Of a DNA stretch of 8,100 nt, positions 1-6,894 are shown piece by piece. Position numbers and translations under genes: made by a program. The stretch is from NCBI GenBank assembly GCA_023430945.1, contig JAEYYE010000016.1, positions 1 through 8,100 of the forward strand. Reading direction: 5' to 3'. Below the pieces are notes generated by a model. The model was not told the DNA's origin, ran no database searches, and saw only the letters and a program-made list of their open reading frames with translations. Numbering within the stretch: the first letter of the stretch is position 1; the number at the start of each line of letters is the position of its first letter. This stretch comes from Bacteroidota bacterium (GTDB lineage: Bacteria > Bacteroidota > Bacteroidia > Flavobacteriales_F > PHOS-HE28).

Positions 1-58
1 AAGCCGCGAACCACCCCGTTACGAGGCAGATGAGAAGGACGAGTGTACGCCTGATCAT
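1..58 (-). CDS. Start of an exported protein, truncated by the left window edge
   Basis: An ATG at 58-56 overlaps the TGA stop of the upstream HYR gene (57-55) as ATGA and opens a frame that stays open to the window edge. The 19 visible codons read MIRRTLVLLICLVTGWFAA: a short Arg-Arg n-region, a hydrophobic core and a small-residue end, which is a textbook signal peptide. The protein is therefore exported to the periplasm or outer membrane. Nothing of the mature domain is visible. In Bacteroidota, genes for proteins with a CHU_C sorting domain are often followed directly by a PorP/SprF-family outer-membrane protein that attaches or serves that cargo. That is the best guess here from position alone, not from its sequence. 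The gene is too short in this window to appear in ordinary ORF calling. Confidence 0.65.
   Translation of the reverse strand, partial: MIRRTLVLLICLVTGWFAA
55..58 (-). promoter_or_regulatory. ATGA stop/start overlap, HYR gene to the left-edge gene
   Basis: The TGA that ends the HYR gene (57-55) shares bases with the ATG (58-56) of the next signal-peptide gene. Such overlaps usually mean the two are co-transcribed and that translation of the second gene follows re-initiation after the first. Confidence 0.7.
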
Positions 59-3000
59 CTGTTCAGTTGGATGTAACCGGTGAGCGGCTCATCGCCATTG
101 CCGAGATCGAGCTGGTAGAAATACACACCCGCGGGAACATCTCCATCCACCCGGCCATCCCAATCGTTGCGGTAGGGTGATGCACGGAACAATTCGGATC
201 CCCAGCGATTGAAGATGATCAGTTCATTTCCAGGGAACGCTGCAAGGCCTTGAACTTCCCACAGATCGGCGATGCCATCTCCGTTGGGTGAAAAGCCTGC
301 CGGTACGATCAATGCCTCTTCGGCGTCCGGCGCAACGATCATTACGATCGCATCACATTCCGCCACGTTCCCGCTTTGGTCGGTGGCTGTTACATGTACG
401 GAATGGTCGCCTGTGGAGGTGAAGGTGAGGGGAGAAGCCTGGATCGAAGGTGAGGCGTCGCAATTATCGGATGCTGAAGCGATAACTTCCCAGGGTGCGA
501 TCGTATTGCCGCCGGGGGTCTGGGCTAGCGACAGGTCCGTGCATTCCACCAGGGGTGCGATCGGATCAAGAACGGTAACGGTGGAAGAACAGGTGGAGAA
601 GGAACCATCATCATCCGTCACCGTGAGCGTTATGGGTGTTGTTCCAAGATCATCACAACCGAATGAATTGCGATCGATGGTGATCTGTATGATGGTGCCA
701 TCGGGATCGTAACTGCCCGCGTCGATCTGCGCCGGCAGGATCAGGGCGCTGCCACTACCGTCCAGAAGGATCGTGAGATCGTTGCAGATCGCCACGGGAG
801 GGACAGGTGAAACGACATCGATCGTCGTAGTGCACTCGGCAGCATTGCCTGCCAGGTCGATCACCGTGAGCGTTACTTCGAATGTGCCGGTGTTGCTGAA
901 AGTTCCAGGTGAAACGAGCATTTCGGCGATCCCACAATTGTCGGAACTTCCACCGTCGATCATCACAGGGTCCAGTTCTACCGTCCCAGTGTTGTCAAGG
1001 TGAAGAACTGTTGAGGTACAGATCGCGATCGGCGCCGCATCGTCCGTAACGGTTATCGAAAACGTGCAGGTCGCACTGTTGCCTGAAGTATCCGTGGCAG
1101 TGTAGGTGATCACAGTGGTCCCCACGGGAAGGAACGATCCGCTCGCGGGTCCGCTGGTCTGCGTAACATTCACCCCCATGCAATTGTCCGTGGCAGTAGG
1201 AGCGGTCCATTCCACGATCGCTCCGCATTGATCGGGATAGTTGGATATGTTCTGGTCCGGTGGACACGATGTGAAGACCGGCGCCACCGGATCCGATACG
1301 ATGATGGAAAAGGAACAGGTCGTTGAATATCCCCCCGCGTTCGTGGCCACATAACTTATCGTCGTCGTTCCGATCGGAAGAAGGCTTCCGTTGGGAGGGC
1401 CTTCGGTCTGTACGATCGTTGCATCGGAACACTGGCCGTTAACGGTGGGTTCTGTCCACGTGGCGGGCACTTCGCAGCTTCCGGCGTCCGTCTCTAGAAG
1501 TAGATCACCGGGGCATCCTGTGATCACCGGCGCTCCCCCGTATTCCACCGTGATGTTGAAGGAACATTGAGCCGAGTTCCCGGCTTGATCCGTTGCTTCA
1601 TACGTGATCGTGGTGGTACCGACGGGGAAGGTGCTGCCGCTGGGCAGACCTGCGATCAATTGAGGTTCCGGATCTGAACACGGATCGATCACCTGAAGCG
1701 GATCCCAGTTGACCATCGCGCCGCACTGGCCCGGATCGTTCTGTACCAGAATATCGCCCGGACATCCCGTAAGTACCGGTGCTTCCAGATCGATCACAGT
1801 GACCGAAAAAGTGCACGTGCCCGTGTTGCCGGCCACATCGGTGGCAACATAGGTGATCTGCGTCATTCCGATCGGAAAGATGCTTCCACTCGATGGCCCG
1901 GTGGTTTGCACCAACGTTGTTCCCGGGCACGGATCGAGCACGACCGGTCCATCCCAATTCGCGATCGCGCCACAATCGTCAGTTCCAACATTCAATTGGA
2001 TGTCCGTGGGACAACCTGTCAATTCCGGAGCATCCTGGTCGATCACCGAGACCGTGAATGAACAGATCGTGGTATCGCCTTGTGCATTCGTTGCCGTGTA
2101 TTCGATCGCGGTTGAACCCGGTTGGAACTGATCGCCGCTTGATGGACCTGCCGTCTGGCTGATCATGGCCCCGGGGCAATCGTCGATCACTCCGGGAATT
2201 TCCCATGAAACGAAGGCACCACAGCCGTCAGCTTCAACAGAAATGTTGGCGGGGCAGCCAGTAATTTCCAGCGGCTGCGGATCGGTGACAGTTATGGTGA
2301 AATTGCAGGAACTGGTGTTCCCGGCCCCATCGATCGCCGAATATTCCACGTTGGATGTGCCGATCGGGAAAACGCTTCCCGCAGGCAGACCAACGGTCTG
2401 CTGGATCGATGCACTGCAGCCATCCAGGGCAGTTGGTGCCGCCCAATCGACCAATGCACCGCAACTTCCCAGTTCCGCCTGCACCACCAGATCAGCCGGA
2501 CAACCGATGATCTGTGGTGGTTCAAGATCCACGACTGTCACACTGAACGAGCAAACCGCCTGGTTCCCCGAAGGGTCGGTAGCGGTGTAACCTACGATCG
2601 AGGTTCCCAACGGGAACTGGCTTCCATTCGCCGGGCCGCCGGTTTGGGTGAGGCTCACCGAACAATTATCCGCAGCAAGAGGTGGATCCCATTCAACGGT
2701 GGCGTCGCAGGTACCTGGATCGGTGGGCTGGGTGATATCCGCAAGGCATTGAACGAAGGCAGGAGCTTCCTGATCGATCACGGTGACAGTGAAGTAGCAT
2801 GTACTGCTGAAGCCCATCGCATCGGTCACCTTGTAGGTATTCACCGTAGTGCCGGCCGGGAACGCACTTCCTGAAGGCAGACCTGAGATCAGCGTGGTAG
2901 TTGCGCCACTGCAAGGAGAAGCGCCCGCCGGTATGGGATATACCACCACCGCTGTACAGGAACCTGGATCGGTGTTGGTGGTGATGTTCGAAGGACATTG

Positions 3001-3753
3001 GATCGTTGGCATCCCTTCGGTGCTGGGCCCTACGAGCAAGCGTGCCGGATAGGGCACGGCATCATAAGCGAACAGCATATCGTCCGCTGATCCGCTGTTC
3101 ACCACGATCTTCACTGAAAGCCTCCTGTTCGGGCCGAAAGTGTGGGAAACGGATCCCAGATCGATGATCTCTTCGATCCATGTGCCGGTGTCGTTCGCGT
3201 CCCAATCATTCCGGCTCACCGTTACCGAAGCAAGTGCCACACAATCGCCGCCTGATGCCAGGCAATCGGCGAAATAGGCCGTAAAGCTTCCTGCGTTCGC
3301 CGTATTGAATCCCTTCATCGCGGTCCAGATATGTAATCTGGCCAGCGATCCAAGCGGCAGCGGCTGGTCCCCGACTTTCCAGAGTTGATACTTGATCGGA
3401 TCGGTCTCGTTCACACCACTTCCACCTTTTTTCAGAAGGATCCCCGGTGCTGCATCGCGCCATGGATCGTAATTGGCCAGAGCTGCAGCGGTGGGTGCGG
3501 TGGTGACCAACGCTGATTGGGGCACTCCATTGGCATCGAGATAATAGGTGGTGCCACAATCCGGTGGCGGAGGCATGGCGACCGGTACACCAGCCGTGAA
3601 TGGCAGCGGTGCATTGGATCCTGCAAGGATCGAGGAGGAACCCAGGATGGTGAGGATCCAAACAGCGGCAAGACAGGTGCGTGGAAAAGAATGACCGAAG
3701 ACCGGCATCGGCTGCCAGCCCAAGACCATCGATCTGCGCGATCCCCTGTTCAT
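55..3753 (-). CDS. HYR-repeat secreted protein with T9SS type B (gliding-motility-type) C-terminal sorting domain
   Basis: This is a 1232-residue exported protein. A long n-region leads into a hydrophobic stretch (about 27-43) with likely cleavage after Ala44 or Ala48. ATG 3753 is chosen because it overlaps the SiaC stop as ATGA; Met9 or Met16 would also leave a usable signal peptide. Residues about 65-245 form an unrecognised, probably beta-rich domain (NDTGTWIEEIIDLG near 187-200). Residues 248-905 hold eight HYR-type immunoglobulin-like repeats of about 82 residues, each with the pattern GCP...CGA.V.W...D.C...FP.GTT.I.Y.ATD.AGN...C.F.VTV and usually four Cys, which suits disulfide-bonded extracellular modules. 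Three divergent repeats follow (about 906-1142). Residues 1146-1232 are the CHU_C/TIGR04131-type domain: FSPNGDGIADLW, IFNRWG, WDG, PAGVYFY and a final GYIQLNR. By family knowledge this domain directs export through the T9SS and, in known type B cargo, pairs with SprF-like partners. HYR modules are usually adhesive, so a surface or secreted adhesion role is inferred. No enzymatic motif was seen. Confidence 0.95.
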   Translation of the reverse strand: MNRGSRRSMVLGWQPMPVFGHSFPRTCLAAVWILTILGSSSILAGSNAPLPFTAGVPVAMPPPPDCGTTYYLDANGVPQSALVTTAPTAAALANYDPWRDAAPGILLKKGGSGVNETDPIKYQLWKVGDQPLPLGSLARLHIWTAMKGFNTANAGSFTAYFADCLASGGDCVALASVTVSRNDWDANDTGTWIEEIIDLGSVSHTFGPNRRLSVKIVVNSGSADDMLFAYDAVPYPARLLVGPSTEGMPTIQCPSNITTNTDPGSCTAVVVYPIPAGASPCSGATTTLISGLPSGSAFPAGTTVNTYKVTDAMGFSSTCYFTVTVIDQEAPAFVQCLADITQPTDPGTCDATVEWDPPLAADNCSVSLTQTGGPANGSQFPLGTSIVGYTATDPSGNQAVCSFSVTVVDLEPPQIIGCPADLVVQAELGSCGALVDWAAPTALDGCSASIQQTVGLPAGSVFPIGTSNVEYSAIDGAGNTSSCNFTITVTDPQPLEITGCPANISVEADGCGAFVSWEIPGVIDDCPGAMISQTAGPSSGDQFQPGSTAIEYTATNAQGDTTICSFTVSVIDQDAPELTGCPTDIQLNVGTDDCGAIANWDGPVVLDPCPGTTLVQTTGPSSGSIFPIGMTQITYVATDVAGNTGTCTFSVTVIDLEAPVLTGCPGDILVQNDPGQCGAMVNWDPLQVIDPCSDPEPQLIAGLPSGSTFPVGTTTITYEATDQAGNSAQCSFNITVEYGGAPVITGCPGDLLLETDAGSCEVPATWTEPTVNGQCSDATIVQTEGPPNGSLLPIGTTTISYVATNAGGYSTTCSFSIIVSDPVAPVFTSCPPDQNISNYPDQCGAIVEWTAPTATDNCMGVNVTQTSGPASGSFLPVGTTVITYTATDTSGNSATCTFSITVTDDAAPIAICTSTVLHLDNTGTVELDPVMIDGGSSDNCGIAEMLVSPGTFSNTGTFEVTLTVIDLAGNAAECTTTIDVVSPVPPVAICNDLTILLDGSGSALILPAQIDAGSYDPDGTIIQITIDRNSFGCDDLGTTPITLTVTDDDGSFSTCSSTVTVLDPIAPLVECTDLSLAQTPGGNTIAPWEVIASASDNCDASPSIQASPLTFTSTGDHSVHVTATDQSGNVAECDAIVMIVAPDAEEALIVPAGFSPNGDGIADLWEVQGLAAFPGNELIIFNRWGSELFRASPYRNDWDGRVDGDVPAGVYFYQLDLGNGDEPLTGYIQLNR
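328..3012 (-). repeat. Tandem HYR/Ig-like repeat array within the secreted protein
   Basis: Eleven consecutive Ig-like units are visible in the translation. The first eight (roughly 1039-3012) are clearly homologous, about 243-252 bases each. They share a GCP or QC start, a CGA-like second Cys, a D.C third Cys, an FP.GTT turn, an ATD.AGN segment and a closing C.F.VTV strand. The last three (roughly 328-1038) keep the period and some Cys residues but lose GCP/CGA; they begin as PIAICTS, PVAICND and PLVECTD. The repeats are diverged at the amino-acid level rather than near-identical, so this is an old domain array rather than a recent DNA expansion. Unit boundaries are approximate. Confidence 0.9.
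3750..3753 (-). promoter_or_regulatory. ATGA stop/start overlap, SiaC-like gene to HYR gene
   Basis: The SiaC-like frame ends in TGA at 3752-3750 and the HYR gene starts with ATG at 3753-3751. The local context is CTGGAATGA, giving a weak purine run just ahead of the start. The overlap ties expression of the phosphoprotein and the large secreted protein together and supports the long-n-region start of the HYR protein. Confidence 0.7.
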
Positions 3754-4148
3754 TCCAGCAGACCCTGTACAATGACCAATGGTGAACCCAGCATTTCCGA
3801 GAACGTGAGCCCGGCTTCCGTCATCACATCATCATCATCCTCAACGTGCCATTCAATGCGGATCCCCTTTCCAGCAGATGGATCCTTGCCGATCTCCACA
3901 AGCGCCAGATAGATGGCCTTCATGGAAGATGAATTGAAGTACGAAAGGGAGATGGAGAACACACTCTCGTTCTGCATGTGTGGTACGGCCCGCCTGATCC
4001 AATCGATCACCGGTGCATAGAATTCCCGGGCGTTCTCCGGCATGGATACACCCTGGATCCTGTAGATGCCCTGTGCGACATCCATATGAACGGAAGGAAG
4101 CGATCTTCCTCCCTTGATGATGAGAGGTTCGACGTGTTCCATTTTCAT
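3750..4148 (-). CDS. SiaC family (DUF1987) regulatory phosphoprotein
   Basis: This is a small cytosolic protein of 132 residues from ATG 4148. The family signature is clear: GIYRIQGVSMPENAREFYAP, then VIDWI, an FSISLSYFNSSSMKAI strand-helix segment and RIEWHVEDDDD. In Pseudomonas aeruginosa SiaC, a Thr in the corresponding NTSS motif is phosphorylated by the kinase SiaB and dephosphorylated by the SpoIIE-type phosphatase SiaA, and unphosphorylated SiaC activates the diguanylate cyclase SiaD. Here the motif reads NSSS, so the likely phosphosite is the Ser after Asn (residue 73 from ATG 4148). The frame also extends to GTG 4226 (158 residues), but those extra 26 residues do not resemble the family and the shorter form fits its usual length of about 125-130; ATG 4142 is another option. 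The SpoIIE phosphatase lies 199 bases upstream, which supports a phosphatase-substrate pair. The stop overlaps the HYR gene start. Family assignment is strong; the output partner here is unknown. Confidence 0.88.
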   Translation of the reverse strand: MKMEHVEPLIIKGGRSLPSVHMDVAQGIYRIQGVSMPENAREFYAPVIDWIRRAVPHMQNESVFSISLSYFNSSSMKAIYLALVEIGKDPSAGKGIRIEWHVEDDDDVMTEAGLTFSEMLGSPLVIVQGLLE

Positions 4149-4347
4149 CGGTGCTTTGGCTTTCACTTCATTCAGTACCCATCGGCATCTAGGATCCGAC
4201 GGGACTTCGTCCTTCAATAACAGCACGTGATACGAAAACCAATATTGAATGTTCCAAAAGGTTGAATTCCACGGTGATCATCAAAAGAGATCATGGTTTG
4301 ATCGCAGTGGTGGTCCAGAGAACTTGGAATGATCCCTTCGCTTCCGC
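4149..4347 (-). other. Intergenic gap between the SpoIIE gene and the SiaC-like gene
   Basis: This is the only non-coding stretch in the window. I see no stem followed by a T-run that would make a convincing terminator, and no good match to the Bacteroidota promoter pattern (TTG then TAnnTTTG) on the minus strand. It holds a weak TGATC...GATCA inverted repeat (about 4275-4294) and is somewhat more A+T-rich around 4228-4262 than the flanking genes. Part of it (4149-4226) would be coding if the SiaC-like gene begins at GTG 4226. An internal promoter for the SiaC-HYR part of the cluster could sit here, but nothing in it proves one. Confidence 0.5.
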
Positions 4348-6894
4348 CTATGCCGCGTAACGAAGCCCGATCAGGAGCACGTCATCGGTCTGTGGTTGTT
4401 CGCCTTTCCATTCATTGAACAACGCTTCGGTGCGATCACGCATGTCCATCAGATCCACCTCGGAGGAATGTTCCAACAGCTCCTTCAATTTTCGCAGGGA
4501 GAATTTCTTCCGCCCGTCAGGCCCTCCGAACTGGTGGATAAGGCCATCGCTGAACAGGTACACCGTATCGCCTTCCTGCAGTTGCATGCAATGCTCGGTA
4601 TATCCTGTGGCCCGCTGGAATTGGTCATCGCCCAAGGGGAGCGTATCACCCTTTATCCTTTGCACCACGCCATTGCGCACGTGGAAAAGTGAAAGCTGTG
4701 CGCCGGAGAACGAGAGCCGGCCTGTTCGTTGATCGAACCTGCAAAGACCTATGTCCATGCCATCATTATACATGCGCTCACCGTTGCGGGCGCTCATGGT
4801 GGCGCTCACGTGTGTGTGCAACCGATCGAGCAGTTCACTGCAGGAAACATCGGGCGAAGCACCGATCAGCTGGTTGAGGCCGTAGTACGCGATGAAGGTC
4901 ATCATGGCGGCGGGAACACCATGGCCGGTGCAATCGATCGCAGCGAGATAGATCGTATCGCCCACCTGGTTCACGAAAGGCAGGTCGCCGCTCACCTGGT
5001 CCAGCGGCCGGTAGATGAGGAAGCTTTGCGGGATGAGCTGCTGGAGCTGTGGTTCGGTTGGCAGGATCGCCGACTGGATGGTGCGTGCATAGCTCAGGCT
5101 GCTCTGTATGTCGCTATCCTTTTCCGCAAGTGTCTTGTTGATGCCCTGGATCTGCTGGTTCTGTTTCCAGATCGTGCGTTTCTTCAGGCGGGTGGATTGC
5201 CATGCCGCGAAGAGCAGGATCGAGAGGAGAGATATCCCTGAGGCCAGGATGATGTAGTTCCGTTCCTGGATCTTGTTGCGTGCGGTCTCAGCAGCCAGTG
5301 ACCGGCTCTTCGCTTCCATGCGGCGTGAACGTTCCTCGAGCAGTTCGAGATGTTTCTGTTTTTCCTTCTGTTCGGCCTGCATGCGCGCCATGGTGAGCGA
5401 TTGCAACATGCGGTTGTTCTCCAGATCGAAAATGAGGCGTTCCTGCCTTTCCTTCTCCAGGGCGGCCTGCGCCAGATGAAGGGCCTGGTCGGCCTGGTCG
5501 CGGGCCAGCAGGGCTTCGCGCCGGGCGGCAGCATCCAGTTGTTTCTCGTACATCAACAATTCAAGCTGCTTCTTATGGTTCTCGGCGTTCAGCGCCAGTT
5601 CCTTCAACCGGGACTCCTTGTTCTCCTCCCGATTGGATAGCTCGAACTGCTCGATCTCCACGCGTTGCATGCGGATCAGTTGTGCCTCCCATTCCGATCG
5701 TTGCCGATCGCTGTTGGCCTGAATGGTCTTTTCCAACTGGATTGCCCGTTTCCGGTACGTTCGTGCCTCCACGTCCAGATCGATCTGATCGTACAGTCCG
5801 GCGAGCAACGCGCAGGCTGCGGCCGCTTCGGCCAGGTCGTCGTTCTTTTCGGCGATCTGGAGCGCTTCGAGGGCACGGTCCTGCGCCTCGCCCAATTCGC
5901 CCTGCAGCTGCCTTATCGCAGCCTTGGTGCGGAGCAGCCTGGCCAGATCCCGATCGTTCGTGCCCTTGCGCGCGTTACGTACGGCTTCATCGATGATGCG
6001 CATGGCGATCTCAGTGCCGCCGTTCCTGGCGTGGGCGTGCGCTGCGTTCATCTGCATGGTCGTTCTCAGTGCCGGCACATCCTCCACCATGATCAACCCC
6101 TTGGCGAACGCTTTCAACGCCTCATCCACATGGCCCAGCCGCAGGTGCAATTCACCGATATTGTTGGCCGATACACCTGCCTCCATGGGCCGATCCATGG
6201 ATATGGCGAGTTGCAGGACCTGTTGTTCGGTGAACAGGGCTTCTTCATTTTTGCCTGAAGCTGCTTGCGCCGATGCCAGTTGGGACAACAGTTCCAGCCG
6301 CAGGTCATCATCATCCCCGGTTCCCAGGGCGGCAAGTGCCTTTTCACAATGCCCGATGTTATCCAATGGGGCGAAGACCTGGGCGCGTGCCCTGGCCTCC
6401 AATTCCAGCGCCATTGGCCGATCCGTTGCCATCAACAAGCCTTCATCGTTGGCCGAAGCGAGCAATTCCAAAACTTTCTGCGCATGCCCGATCTGCAGGT
6501 AGGAGCTCGCAAGTTGCACGGTCGCCTTGGAGAACATGCCATTGCCTCTCGACTCCGGATCGCGGATGATGCGGAAACAGGCGGCCATCGCCTTCTCATG
6601 ATCGCCCTTCGCGAGGTGCGCCAGACAGAGCTGCATCTGCGCCTTGGCGAATTCCAGGCGTAGACCATTCTGTTCGGCCTCTGCCGATCCCAGTATGGCG
6701 AATTCCACCGCGAACCGTGGCCTGCCTTCGGATCTTTCGCGTTCGGAGATCTCGATCAGTTTTATAGCACGTTCCTTTCCCGGCCTGCTCCTGGAAACTT
6801 CGGATAGCAGATCCTCCCGATCCTGTGCGCCCAGGAACATGGGCAGCACCGCGGCCAGAAGCATTACCAGGCGATATGCTTTGCCGATGATCAT
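4348..6894 (-). CDS. Membrane-anchored TPR/coiled-coil SpoIIE (PP2C-type) serine/threonine phosphatase
   Basis: This 848-residue signalling phosphatase starts at ATG 6894, which overlaps the receptor stop and gives a good signal peptide (MLLAAVLPMFLGA, cleavage near Ala23). Residues about 60-390 are TPR-like helical hairpins placed in the periplasm. Residues about 395-545 are a long, charged coiled coil. A transmembrane helix lies at 547-566 (YIILASGISLLSILLFAAWQ), followed by a short coiled linker and a cytosolic SpoIIE domain at about 622-845. The metal-binding and catalytic motifs are intact: VSGD (Asp637), DCTGHGVPAA (Asp654), a YNDGMDIGLC segment, LFSDGLIHQFGG (Asp783) and QTDDVL (Asp837, Asp838). 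The family removes phosphate from Ser/Thr of regulator proteins, using Mn or Mg. The likely substrate is the SiaC-like protein encoded next. The layout suggests that a periplasmic input is carried through the coiled coil to the phosphatase. Domain assignment is very secure; the substrate and input are inferred. Confidence 0.95.
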   Translation of the reverse strand: MIIGKAYRLVMLLAAVLPMFLGAQDREDLLSEVSRSRPGKERAIKLIEISERERSEGRPRFAVEFAILGSAEAEQNGLRLEFAKAQMQLCLAHLAKGDHEKAMAACFRIIRDPESRGNGMFSKATVQLASSYLQIGHAQKVLELLASANDEGLLMATDRPMALELEARARAQVFAPLDNIGHCEKALAALGTGDDDDLRLELLSQLASAQAASGKNEEALFTEQQVLQLAISMDRPMEAGVSANNIGELHLRLGHVDEALKAFAKGLIMVEDVPALRTTMQMNAAHAHARNGGTEIAMRIIDEAVRNARKGTNDRDLARLLRTKAAIRQLQGELGEAQDRALEALQIAEKNDDLAEAAAACALLAGLYDQIDLDVEARTYRKRAIQLEKTIQANSDRQRSEWEAQLIRMQRVEIEQFELSNREENKESRLKELALNAENHKKQLELLMYEKQLDAAARREALLARDQADQALHLAQAALEKERQERLIFDLENNRMLQSLTMARMQAEQKEKQKHLELLEERSRRMEAKSRSLAAETARNKIQERNYIILASGISLLSILLFAAWQSTRLKKRTIWKQNQQIQGINKTLAEKDSDIQSSLSYARTIQSAILPTEPQLQQLIPQSFLIYRPLDQVSGDLPFVNQVGDTIYLAAIDCTGHGVPAAMMTFIAYYGLNQLIGASPDVSCSELLDRLHTHVSATMSARNGERMYNDGMDIGLCRFDQRTGRLSFSGAQLSLFHVRNGVVQRIKGDTLPLGDDQFQRATGYTEHCMQLQEGDTVYLFSDGLIHQFGGPDGRKKFSLRKLKELLEHSSEVDLMDMRDRTEALFNEWKGEQPQTDDVLLIGLRYAA
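6891..6894 (-). promoter_or_regulatory. ATGA stop/start overlap, TonB-dependent receptor to SpoIIE phosphatase
   Basis: The receptor frame ends in TGA (6893-6891) and the phosphatase starts with ATG (6894-6892). The context GTGGAATGA resembles the CTGGAATGA at the SiaC/HYR junction. This implies co-transcription and likely coupled translation of the receptor and the phosphatase. Confidence 0.7.

Noticed and set aside
328..3012. The repeat array as a CRISPR or recent tandem DNA duplication
   Set aside because: The repetition is at the protein level with strongly diverged DNA and about 245-base units, not short identical repeats with spacers.
3206..3772. Minus-strand frame of 188 codons overlapping the start of the HYR gene
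   Set aside because: It overlaps the signal peptide and N-terminal domain of the HYR gene in another frame and shows no coherent domain, signal peptide or membrane segment.
4149..4226. GTG-initiated N-terminal extension of the SiaC-like protein
   Set aside because: The extra 26 residues do not resemble the family, the start is a GTG without a clear ribosome site, and the ATG at 4148 gives the usual family length. Kept only as an alternative.
4214..4294. Small minus-strand ORF of 26 codons in the gap (begins MISFDDHRGI)
   Set aside because: It has no ribosome site, no recognisable composition or signal, and a length expected by chance.
4275..4294. TGATC...GATCA inverted repeat as a terminator
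   Set aside because: The stem is only 5 bp with a long loop and no following T-run, and GATC is so common here that chance pairs are expected.
5665..6258. Long plus-strand frame (197 codons) opposite the phosphatase gene
   Set aside because: It lies wholly antisense to a securely assigned TPR region, has no family features, and is typical of shadow frames in G+C-rich coding DNA.
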